Assembly (NCBI RefSeq): GCF_022539505.1
Contig: NC_061510.1
Coordinates: forward strand, 222,850,043 to 222,914,042
Direction of reading: 5' to 3'
DNA from: Lolium rigidum
Lineage: Eukaryota > Streptophyta > Magnoliopsida > Poales > Poaceae
DNA length: 64,000 bases
Part shown: one piece after another, positions 1 through 8,306 of the stretch
How the letters are laid out: each line of letters opens with the position of its first letter
How positions within the stretch are numbered: the first letter of the stretch is position 1
Made by a program: the position numbers and the translations under genes
Notes under the pieces: generated by a model
What the model saw: only the letters and a program-made list of their open reading frames with translations
Database searches by the model: none
Told to the model about the DNA's origin: nothing

Positions 1-720
1 TCCTGCATTTTGTAATGCTGATAATCCTTCATGAGCTTCTTTCTCCCAAAGTTGGATCTGTGCTTGACTTATTTCCTTTTTCAACTCCATTGGAAGTTCT
101 TGTTCTACTCCACCTGTACTCTTTCGGCTTAGAGCATCAGCTACAACATTGACTTTTCCAGGAGTATAGTTGATGGTCAAATCATAATCTTTGATTAATT
201 TCAGCCATCTTTTCTATCTCATATTAAACTCCTTTTGAGTGAGGAAGTACTTGAGACTTTTATGGTCTATGTATTGTTCACATTTGGCTCCATACAGAAA
301 ATGCCTCCAACATTTCAGTGCAAAGACTACTACTGCCAGTTCTAAATCATGTGTTGGGTAATTGACTTCATGTGGTATGAGCTGTCTAGATCCATAAGCT
401 ATAACTTTGCGTTCTTGCGTCAGCACACATCCTAGTCCATGTTTGGATGTGTCACAATACACCTTGTAGTCTTTTCCCACTTCAGGTATAGCTAACACCG
501 GTGTCGTGGTTAACTTTTCCTTTAGGGTTTGAAAACTTAGTTCACACTCCTCACACCAAACAAAGGGTGTATTCTTTCTTAACAATTTGGTCATTGGTCC
601 AGATATTTTGGAGAATCCTTCTATGAATATCCGGTAATATCCATCCATTCCTAAGAATCCTCTTATTTCCTTAACATTCTTGGGTGCTTTCCACTTCAGA
701 ATTGCCTCAACTTTGTTTGG
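1..720 (-). pseudogene. Ty3 chromovirus (Tekay/Del-like) pol fragment, RT C-terminus to RNase H
   Basis: Read on the minus strand from 720 down, the translation runs from the end of a reverse transcriptase ([14 protein letters not shown]) through the connection region ([12 protein letters not shown]) into RNase H ([24 protein letters not shown]) and ends near ADALSRK, a sequence typical of Tekay/Del chromoviruses. An in-frame TAG just after NMR (about 213) breaks the frame, although the RNase H tail is still readable below it. The fragment continues off the left window edge and is cut at 720/721 by the start of the inverted repeat. No LTR, PBS or catalytic YxDD box lies inside the window. It is a dead fragment; the lineage call rests on motif resemblance. 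Confidence 0.85.
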
Positions 721-1288
721 TGTAAGGGTATTTTACCCTTAACCATTATTTTGGTTAACAATGACACCGGAGGTTTTAGTCCACATACAAGGTTGCAAGG
801 TGGTGAGAAAGGTTTTCAGTCGGCATATGGGATGCGAGGTGATGAAAGACCCTCCAATTGATGTTCTCAACTAGTGACGGTGGTTTGACTCTCTTCTCTA
901 AAGAGGATGTTGCCAAAGCCACATATACACATCCTACCACATAATCTTCACACCAAAAATGCTGAGAGGAAGAATTGTTCCGAGAAGGGAGGAAGAACGA
1001 AAGCTCCAGGCAACTCGGCACACAGCCCGGTAGGCCAAGTGCTGCTGCCGAAAAACTCAGCACACAACCCGGCATACCGGGTGCTGCTGTCGGGTTGCCC
1101 GAAAAGGGGAAGAACTGAAGCTCCAGGAAAAATCGGCACACAGCCCGGCATGCCGAGTGCTGCTGCCGGGCAACTCGGCACACAGCCCGGCATACCGAGT
1201 GCTGCAGCCGGGTAGCCTGGTATGTGGCCTAGTGCATCGACTCTGATTTCTCAAACGGCTCCTTTCTCGGGAAGACTATATAAAATAA
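721..1288 (+). repeat. Left arm of a 2.2-kb inverted repeat; resembles an LTR U3
   Basis: Starts TGTAAGGGTATTTTACCC and is the imperfect reverse complement of 2302-2936. The arm contains CCGG-rich tandem units at about 1010-1215 (AACTCGGCACACAGCCCGGC-type, roughly 40-60 bp each) and a TATA box (TATATAAAAT) at 1277-1286. Similarity between arms stops a few bases after the TATA box. A TG start, a U3-length body and a late TATA box suggest LTR promoter sequence of a copia/Sirevirus-like element. A fold-back transposon is the alternative. Confidence 0.75.
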
Positions 1289-1300
1289 TCCTGACATAGA

Positions 1301-1903
1301 TGCAACTTAATACTGGAAGGGGTGCGGATGCTAACCCAAAGGTGGACTTTTTAGGCATAGATGCATGCTGGATAGCGGTCTATGTTCTTTGTCGTAATGC
1401 CCTAAGTAAATCTCATAGTAGTCATCATGATATGTATGTGCATTGTTATGCCCTCTCTATTTGTCAATTGCCCAACTGTAATTTGTTCACCCAACATGCT
1501 ATTTATCTTATTGGAGAGACACCAGTAGTGAACTGTGGACCCCGGTCCATTCTTTTACATCTGAAATACAATCAACTGCAATCTCTGTTCTTTGTTGTTC
1601 TTCACAAGCAAACATCATTCTCCACACCATACATTTAATCCTTTGTTTATAACAAGCCGGTGAGATTGAAAACCTCACTGTTAAGTTGAGGCAAAGTATT
1701 TTGATTGTGTTGTGCAGGTTCCACGTTGGGGCCGGAATCCCTGGTGTTGCGCCGCACTACACTCCTTCAACAACAACCTTCACGTGGCCTTCATCTCCTA
1801 CTGGTTCGATAACCTTGGTTTCTTTCTGAGGGAAAACTTACTGCTGTGCGCATCACGCCTTCCTCTTGGGATTCCCAACGGACATGTGCATCACGCGCCA
1901 TCA
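1301..1903 (+). mobile_element. Sabrina-like LTR fragment, 3' part only
   Basis: Matches the last ~600 bp of the LTRs at 19519-21117, 29062-29842 and 33424-35033: GCAACTTAATACTGG near the start, the TGTTGTGCAGGTTCC block, and an end in GCGCCATCA. The 5' two thirds are missing and no internal region follows. It sits in the spacer of the inverted repeat, directly after the left arm. ORFs reported over it are not genes. Confidence 0.85.
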
Positions 1904-1920
1904 CTGACCAAGAAAGATAA

Positions 1921-2300
1921 GAAGACTATGAGATCGAAGAGGATGAGATGACATCAACTAGTGACATGCAAACGGATGTTGCTTTCTTTGTGAAGAAGTA
2001 TGTGAAGAAGTTTCCATTCTCCTCCAAAGAGAAGAAGAGAACATGCTACAACTGTGATGAAGATAGTCACTTTGCAAATGAGTGCCCTTATGAGAAAAGA
2101 GTTGACAAGCCAAAGTTTGTCAAAGGTGTCAAGCCGAGATTGAAGCCAAATCCAATCAATGAATGATACAAGAAGAACAAGGGAAGAGCTTTCGTTGGGG
2201 CCAAGTACATTTCCGATGAAGAGGGAGAAGATGAGGAGAGGCTGGAGTGGCTGGTTTGGCTTACTCCGAACCCGGGTCACTCTTCACATATGATTACTCC
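1921..2300 (+). pseudogene. Copia-type gag C-terminal remnant with CCHC zinc knuckle
   Basis: The frame entering at 1924 reads DYEIEEDEMTSTSDM, then a lysine-rich stretch and a canonical zinc knuckle CYNCDEDSHFANECP (C-x2-C-x4-H-x4-C, about 2044-2090), which in Gag proteins binds the element's RNA. A TGA after NPINE (2164-2166) interrupts it; beyond this the frame still resembles acidic gag tail sequence (YISDEEGEDEE) until a frameshift near 2230. No protease or RT follows, because the right arm of the inverted repeat begins at once. It is a remnant, not a host zinc-finger gene. Confidence 0.75.
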
Positions 2301-2301
2301 A

Positions 2302-2936
2302 AGGATTATTTTATATAGTCTTCCCGAGAAAAGAGCCGTTTGAGACATCAGAGTCGAAGCACCCGACAGCTGACCCGACAGTACCAAGCCACATACCGGG
2401 CTACCCGGCTGCAGCACCCGGTATGCCGGGCTGTGTGCCGAGTTGCCCGGCAGCAGCACTCGGCATGCCGGGCTGTGTGCCGATTTTTCCTGGAGCTTCA
2501 GTTCTTCCTCTTTTCGGGCAACCCGGCAGCAGCACCCGGTATGCTGGGTTGTGTGCAGAGTTTTCCGGCAGCAGCACTTGGCCTACCGTGTTGTGTGACG
2601 AGTTGCCTGGAGCTTCCGTTCTTCCTCCCTTCTCGGAACAATTCTTCCTCTCAGCATTTTTTATATGAAGATTATGTTGTAGGATGTGTATATGTGGCTT
2701 TGGCAACATCCTCTTTAGAGAAGAGAGTCAAAACACCGTCACTAGTTGAGAACATCAATTGGGGGGTCTCTCATAACCTCGCATCCCCGTATGTCGACTG
2801 AAAACCTTTCTCACCACCTTGCAACCTCGTATGTGGACTAAAACATGTGTATACACTTATAGAAACCATTAGTACACACGATAGCTCCGGTGTCATTGTT
2901 AACCAAAATAATGGTTAAGGGTAAAATACCCTTACA
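2302..2936 (-). repeat. Right arm of the inverted repeat; probable 3' LTR start of the minus-strand element
   Basis: Reverse complement of 721-1288 with several indels, including about 40 extra bases near 2846-2886. On the minus strand it begins TGTAAGGG at 2936 and is directly preceded by a polypurine tract (2950-2937), which is the expected order PPT then 3' LTR. It therefore reads best as the U3 of an LTR belonging to the minus-strand element to its right. Confidence 0.75.
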
Positions 2937-2950
2937 ATCTCCCCCTTTTT
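2937..2950 (-). other. Polypurine tract of the minus-strand Sirevirus-like element
   Basis: On the minus strand AAAAAGGGGGAGAT abuts the TGTAAGGG LTR start. Such purine runs prime plus-strand DNA synthesis during reverse transcription. Position and composition are seen directly; function is by analogy. Confidence 0.65.
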
Positions 2951-3480
2951 GGTTAATGATGACAAACCGAGCTAGAGTCATATAAAGATATTATGATGAA
3001 TTTAAACAAAAGTTTCCATAGAAGATATTAGGTAAGCTCCCCCATAATGTATGCACTTGGAGAATTTGCATTTGAATACAAAGTGCAACAATAGAGTATA
3101 TGAGAAGCTCCCCAATATCTTCAGGGAACAAGCATGACATGGACAAGATAAAGCTAGGATATCTACGTCATAGAGATATAGCGTAGATAGATAGATATCC
3201 AAGATACATAGCATAATACATACTTGTCCATCACACAAATTTAAAGCATATTTCTCCAACTGAAAGTAGCAAATAGTAGCACAAGCCAATAAGAATCAAA
3301 TGAAATAGCAAGGCTTGTGCATACGGAGAACCCCAGAAAACCCCGGCAAGGAACCCGTTAACCTAAGACTCTACTCCCTTATCCTCCTTTGGCATCGGAA
3401 CACCAAAAAGGGAAACAGAGTGAGATGGGTACTAGCACATCCCAAGGAAATAACAGTTGCGTCTGCGACCAAGGCGATGA
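2951..3480 (-). other. 3' non-coding region of the minus-strand element
   Basis: AT-rich stretch between the env-like stop codon (3481) and the polypurine tract. No coding frame and no obvious repeat is visible. Confidence 0.5.
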
Positions 3481-4747
3481 CTAGGACTCCTCGGAAGTTC
3501 CGTCCTCTTCTTCAATGCCATCACCACTATATCCGGAAAACATGGCATCATCAAGAGGTGGCATACGAAAGTTGAAGTGAGCAATAGGGACCATCTCAGG
3601 GGGATTCTCTGGCAAATCGAGCCCACACGAGCGCGGAAGTCCTCTAGAATGAGATCACGGTTTCTTTGAGCCAACCAAAGAGCCTTGAGTTCACATCATA
3701 GGGCTGCTTGCACATAGCAAAGAGAGACTTGAAGAACTTGGCAACCCCCTTCTTGGGCTTCACATAACTAGAGCTAGAGGCCATCAAGGGGTCATGACGG
3801 TGCTTGATGACGGGCTCCAAGGAAGCTGCAGATGGACGCATAGATGGAACCTCAGGAGTGTCACGGCGAAGAGGCAAATCAAGAAGTGCATGTCGCTCAC
3901 GACGCCCTGCCAACGTAGTGGCAGGAACGACCAGACAAAGCAAATGCTGAACATAGGCAGAATAGTTGGGAGACATCCTTTTATCCGCTTCCCTCTTCAG
4001 CTCATGATAGATATAGTCTAGCACATCAATCTTCTGTTGGTTATTTGGGTGAGTATAGAACATGAGATTCTTGGCATACCGACCTGAAAGTCACCCACCT
4101 TGCTGACAATAGTGCAACGGTAAATCTTGGCCATAGTGTTGTAGAAGTAGTACATGGAAGCAATCTGAGGAATCGCACGAGATGGAGTGGCCGAGGGGTA
4201 GCATAAGGCAATAGAGGCATCATACATAGACCCTTCACTATGAATGCAAAGGCCACCGCGCAGATCTCCTGTGTATCCAAGGGCAGTATGAAATTGGTCA
4301 TAGGTAATAGTGAATTGATCTCTACCCAACATCCAAGTAATGTGCCTCTAAGGTGTGGGGTGGAAGTAGGCTGTGCAGAAAAACTGGCTGACAAGCTCTG
4401 GCAGATAATCTTGCTCAATGGTGACAAGCGTCCATAGGTTCATCTTCTTACAGGCCATGGCAACATACTTGAAGTCATCATGCTTATTCATATCATGAAA
4501 TGCAACATTAAGGCGTCTGGGCTTCAGAGAAGGTTCTGGCACAATTGGCTCATAAAACTGTTCACACATATGGTAAATTGAGCTTTTGTCCAGAAGCGTG
4601 TGTCTTCTGTGAACGGTTGATCATCAGTCATATATGGGTTATCCTGCCGCAGGTTGGTCCAAATGTACAGCTCACGTGTCTTCAAATCAACATTGGGAAC
4701 AAAGTTTGGATCATGACGCTCAACTTCGTGAGCAAACTCTTCATACT
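3481..4747 (-). pseudogene. Env-like / third-ORF gene of a Sirevirus-like element, 3' part
   Basis: Minus-strand coding that continues from 21330-21500 across the LINE insertion: EDEYEEFAHEVERHDP is restored when the two sides are joined at the target-site duplication. Downstream segments read FVPNVDLKTRELYIW, then NKHDDFKYVAMACKKMNLW, TIEQDYLPELVSQFF and ITWMLGRDQFTITYDQF, resembling the 'putative plant transposon protein' type domain often seen in extra ORFs of plant retrotransposons. One TAG after FHPTP (about 4349) and a frameshift near 4065 break it; the final frame ends PPLDDAMFSGYSGDGI...EES with TAG at 3481-3483. Its place just upstream of a PPT and LTR start is that of a Sirevirus env-like gene. 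Function unknown; I see no clear membrane segment. Confidence 0.6.
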
Positions 4748-5020
4748 GAAGCTGGTCCGGCCACTAGACGTCGTGGACGTCCGAAGAAGACTGAAGCTCC
4801 TCTCACGGTTGTCGTTGTGAGGCGCAGTCCCCGTAATCACAATGATGGATACATCCACCCTGGACTTTCAGACACTCGTCGTCGCTCCTCTTCAGTCACA
4901 GCTGCCCCTCTGCCGGCAGTGCTTCAAGTAAAAGAAATGCAACGTATTAGCATTGAGGAGTGCCACATTGCACCGGAGGAGCTCTCTGAGGAGCGCCTGT
5001 GCCAGGAACATGATGCCTGA
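4748..5020 (+). pseudogene. LINE ORF1 protein, C-terminal fragment
   Basis: The frame reads ATRRRGRPKKTEAPL, then VRRSPRNHNDGY and ends ELSEERLCQEHDA with TGA at 5018-5020. A basic linker followed by an acidic tail is usual for the C-terminus of plant L1 ORF1 proteins, which bind element RNA. The N-terminal domains and zinc knuckle are absent because the element is 5'-truncated. ORF2 starts about 100 bp downstream. Confidence 0.75.
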
Positions 5021-5119
5021 TTTCTGTATCACGCTTTTGTTTGTGTGCTTGTGACTGCCAAGTGTCTGTTAGGTTGGGCACAAGATTTTCATTTCACTGA
5101 AATTAGTTTTGTGAGCTAT

Positions 5120-5740
5120 ATGAATCGTTTGTGGTATATTTTAAGTTGGAATATTCGAGGAATTAATAGGGCTGAGAAATGGCCTTTGATCAGAAATAAA
5201 ATAGAGGAAAGTAATGCGTCTATCATTTGCTTCCAAGAAACCAAAAGAGGGGATTTTGATTTGAGCTTTATTCGGAATTTTGCTCCTCGCCGATTGGATC
5301 AGTTTGCCTTTGTGCCTTCGGATGGGGCTTCTGGAGGTTTATTCGTTTTGTGGGAAAGTAATGTGTTCTCTGGTCAAGTGATCTTGCATGAGAGCTTTGG
5401 GTTAGTGATTAACTTTGTTGCTACTGCCAATACTGATTCTTCCAATCTAGTCAATGTTTATGGACCTTGTCAGGGGATTGCTCGGGAAAATTTTGTGGCA
5501 TGGCTCTTTCATTTGGACATTACAGATGATTCAATGTGGCTTCTGGTAGGAGACTTCAACTTCTATAGATTTGCAGAAAATAGAAACAAGCATGGGGCTA
5601 ACTTTGCTGACATTGAAACTTTTAATGAGATAATAAGCTATCTGGGTCTTATAGAGCTGCCTATCAAAGGGAGGGCCTTTACATGGGGCAATATGCAAAA
5701 TGAACCACTCCTTGAGCAGTTGGATTGGTTCTTTACCTCT
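5120..5740 (+). pseudogene. LINE ORF2, apurinic/apyrimidinic-type endonuclease domain
   Basis: The ATG at 5120 opens MNRLWYILSWNIRGIN, the standard start of a plant L1 endonuclease, which nicks target DNA for target-primed reverse transcription. Visible catalytic-type motifs: SWNIRG (Asn), ICFQETK (Glu), LVGDFNF (Asp/Asn); after the LTR insertion the frame resumes with TSDHLPCVV (12505-12530), the C-terminal SDH motif. The stretch 5120-5740 is open. The break at 5740 is the Sabrina-like insertion. A longer frame begins at 5045, but 5120 matches the family start. Confidence 0.88.
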
Positions 5741-7354
5741 TGATACGTCTCCGACGTATCGATAATTTCTTATGGTCTATGCCATATTATTGATGATACC
5801 TACATGTTTTATGCACACTTTATGTCATATTCGTGCATTTTCTGGAACTAACCTATTAACAAGATGCCGAAGTGCCGCTTGTCGTTTTCTCGCTGTTTTT
5901 GGTTTCAGAAATCCTAGTAACGAAATATTCTCGGAATTGGACGAAATCAAAGCCCAGGGGCCTATTTTCTCACGAAGCTTCCGAAGTCCGAAGGAGAGAC
6001 GAAGAGGGGCCACGGAGGGGCCACACTATAGGGCGGCGCGGCCCCCCTTGGCCGCGCGGCCCCGTGGTGTGGGGCCCCCGTGCCGCCTCTTGACCTGCCC
6101 TTCCGCCTATAAAAAGTCTCCGTGACGAAACCCCCGGACCGAGAGCCACGATACGGAAAACCTTCCAGAGACGCCGTCGCCGCCGATCCCATCTCGGGGG
6201 ATCCAGGAGATCGCCTCCGGCACCCTGCCGGAGAGGGGAATCATCTCCCGGAGGACTCTACACCGCCATGGTCGCCTCCGGAGTGATGAGTGAGTAGTTC
6301 ACCCCTGGACTATGGGTCCATAGCAGTAGCTAGATGGTTGTCTTCTCCTCATTGTGCTTCATTGTTGGATCTTGTGAGCTGCCTAACATGATCAAGATCA
6401 TCTATCTCGTAATTCTATATGTTGTGTTTGTCGGGATCCGATGGATAGAGAATACTATGTCATGTTAATTATCAAGTTATTACATATGTGTTGTTTATGA
6501 TCTTGCATGCTCTCCGTTTCTAGTAGAGGCTCGGCCAAGTTTTTACTTTTAACTCCAAGAGGGAGTATTTATGCTCGATAGTGGGTTCATGTCTCCGTGA
6601 ATCTGGGGGAGTGACAGCAACCCCTAAGGTTATGGATGTGCTGTTGCCACTAGGGATAAAACATTGATGCTATGTCCGAGGATGTAGTTATTGATTACAT
6701 TACGCGCAATACTTAATGCAATTGTCTCGTTGTTAGCAACTTAATACCGGAGGGGTTCGGACGATAACCCGAAGGTGGACTTTTTAGGCATAGATGCAGC
6801 TTGGATGGCGGTCTATGTACTTTGTCGTAATGCCCAATTAAATCTCACTATACTTATCATGTCATGTATGTGCATTGTTATGCCCTCTCTATTTGTCAAT
6901 TGCCCGACTGTAATTTGTTCACCCAACATGCTTTTATCTTATGGGAGAGACACCTCTAGTGAACTGTGGACCCCGGTCCATTCTTTAATACTGAAATACA
7001 AATCTGCCGCAATACTTGTTTTACTATTTTCTCTGCAAACAATCATCTTCCACACAATACGGTTAATTCTTTGTTACGAGCAAGCCGGTGAGATTGACAA
7101 CCTCACTGTTTCGTTGGGGCAAAGTACTTTGGTTGTGTTGTGCAGGTTCCACGTTGGCGCCGGAATCTCCGGTGTTGCGCCGCACTACATCCCGCCGCCA
7201 TCAACCTTCAACGTGCTTCTTGACTCCTACTGGTTCGATTAAACCTTGGTTTCTTACTGAGGGAAACTTGCCGCTGTGCGCATCACACCTTCCTCTTGGG
7301 GTTCCCAACGGACGCGTGTCGAACGAAAAGACAATATGTCAACCACGCGCATCA
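5741..7354 (+). repeat. 5' LTR of the Sabrina-like element
   Basis: Begins with a near-palindrome, GATACGTC-TCC-GACGTATC (5742-5760). A GC-rich U3 is followed by a TATA box, CTATAAAAAG (6107-6116). Downstream lies the short upstream ORF MVASGVMSE, then a strong 5' splice-site-like sequence GTGAGTAG (6290) and, near the 3' end, a 3' splice-like TTGTGTTGTGCAG (ending 7145). The long ORFs over 6775-7354 lie in untranslated LTR sequence and are not treated as genes. Confidence 0.92.
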
Positions 7355-7364
7355 AGCAAATTTA

Positions 7365-7382
7365 TGGCGCCGTTGCCGGGGA
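7365..7382 (+). other. Primer binding site, tRNA-Asp type
   Basis: TGGCGCCGTTGCCGGGGA lies 10 nt after the 5' LTR and is complementary to the 3' end of plant tRNA-Asp(GUC). It marks the start of minus-strand DNA synthesis. Confidence 0.88.
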
Positions 7383-7598
7383 GATCAAGACACGCTGCAA
7401 GGGGAGTCTCCACTTCTCAATCTCTTTACTTTGTTTTTGTCTTGCTTTATTTTATTTACTACTTTGTTTGCTGCATCATATCAAAACACAAAAAAAAAAA
7501 AAAAAATTAGTTGCTAGCTTTACTTTATTTACTGTCTTGTTTGCTATATCAAAAACACAAAAAAATTAGTTAGTTGCATTTACTTTACTTAATTCATC

Positions 7599-8243
7599 AT
7601 GTTTCCTTTTAATTTTACCGCAAAGAACATACCGGTAGGACAAGGGTCTATAGTTGGGAGGAACAATATAGAAGAATTTTTCACCCATGTTAGTACCGTT
7701 GAAGATTTTGAAGATAGACACTTGGTAGACCTTGCTCCCACTTATGAAATTGCTGCTGCCGCTTTAGTCCGCCTGTTGGAAACTAAATTTGTTAATCTAA
7801 ATCCTATAATCCAACACATGTTTCTTACACTTGGTGATATGGAAGAAGGGGAAAAGAAAGATTTTGTTTTAGAAACCCTTCTTAGAGAATTTGGTGGTCT
7901 AGCAAGAGAAGCTAGAAAGGTCTTTGCTAAATTTAATATGCTTGGTTCTCATACTAATTTTGTTGGTCTCCTTGAAAAAATGGATATGGATAGGATAAGG
8001 TACACTAATAATGCTAATGATGGTGGGGAGATCAAAGCACCCATACCATGTAAACTCCTAGCTATGAATGATGCACTAGAACATAACTATGCTTGGCTTG
8101 TTCCTGAAAATTTGTTCGATGAGAGTAGCAAGCCCAAGACTAATGAAAAGGGAGACGCTGAAACTTATGTATCCAATATACTATGCATGGTTGAGAAAAC
8201 TCCAAACCCCGCTGTAGGTGCACCACCCTTCGATGTTACTTGA
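7599..8243 (+). CDS. Uncharacterised gag-position protein of the Sabrina-like element (214 aa)
   Basis: The only intact ORF between the LTRs, starting MFPFNFTAKNIPVGQG and ending GAPPFDVT. It is mostly helical-looking, with acidic and hydrophobic stretches (EEFFTHVSTVEDFED, ETLLREFGGLAREARK). I see no zinc knuckle, protease DSGA/DTGA motif or membrane segment. It occupies the gag position after the PBS, so a role in particle assembly or RNA binding can be guessed but not shown. It stops just before a pair of conserved stem-loops. The ORF of the related element at 30021-30895 ends with the same DVT-stop and the same downstream sequence, though the proteins differ. No recognised family. Confidence 0.6.
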   Translation: MFPFNFTAKNIPVGQGSIVGRNNIEEFFTHVSTVEDFEDRHLVDLAPTYEIAAAALVRLLETKFVNLNPIIQHMFLTLGDMEEGEKKDFVLETLLREFGGLAREARKVFAKFNMLGSHTNFVGLLEKMDMDRIRYTNNANDGGEIKAPIPCKLLAMNDALEHNYAWLVPENLFDESSKPKTNEKGDAETYVSNILCMVEKTPNPAVGAPPFDVT

Positions 8244-8255
8244 GACACACTTTCT

Positions 8256-8306
8256 GCGCCTAGCTGAAAGGCGTTAAAGAAAAGCGCTTATGGGAGACAA
8301 CCCATG
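8256..8306 (+). promoter_or_regulatory. Paired stem-loops just after the ORF stop
   Basis: Stem 1 pairs CGCCT (8257-8261) with AGGCG (8269-8273) around a 7-nt loop. Stem 2 pairs ATGGG (8290-8294) with CCCAT (8301-8305) around AGACAA. The palindrome AAGCGCTT lies between them. The block recurs at 30908-30958 and in altered form in elements M1 and M2. A role in RNA packaging, 3'-end or translation control is a guess. Confidence 0.6.

Noticed and set aside
907..1215. Overlapping ORFs on both strands in the CCGG-rich region (also 2340-2801)
   Set aside because: They arise from short GC-rich tandem units that stay open in several frames. No protein family is recognisable, and the mirror copy has the same frames in reverse.
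2041..2090. CCHC zinc finger as a host gene
   Set aside because: Spacing C-x2-C-x4-H-x4-C, the basic linker and the acidic tail are those of copia Gag, and the frame is broken.
7365..7382. tRNA-Asp fragment as a tRNA gene
   Set aside because: Only the 18-nt complement of a tRNA 3' end is present; it is the primer site. No cloverleaf was seen anywhere in the window.
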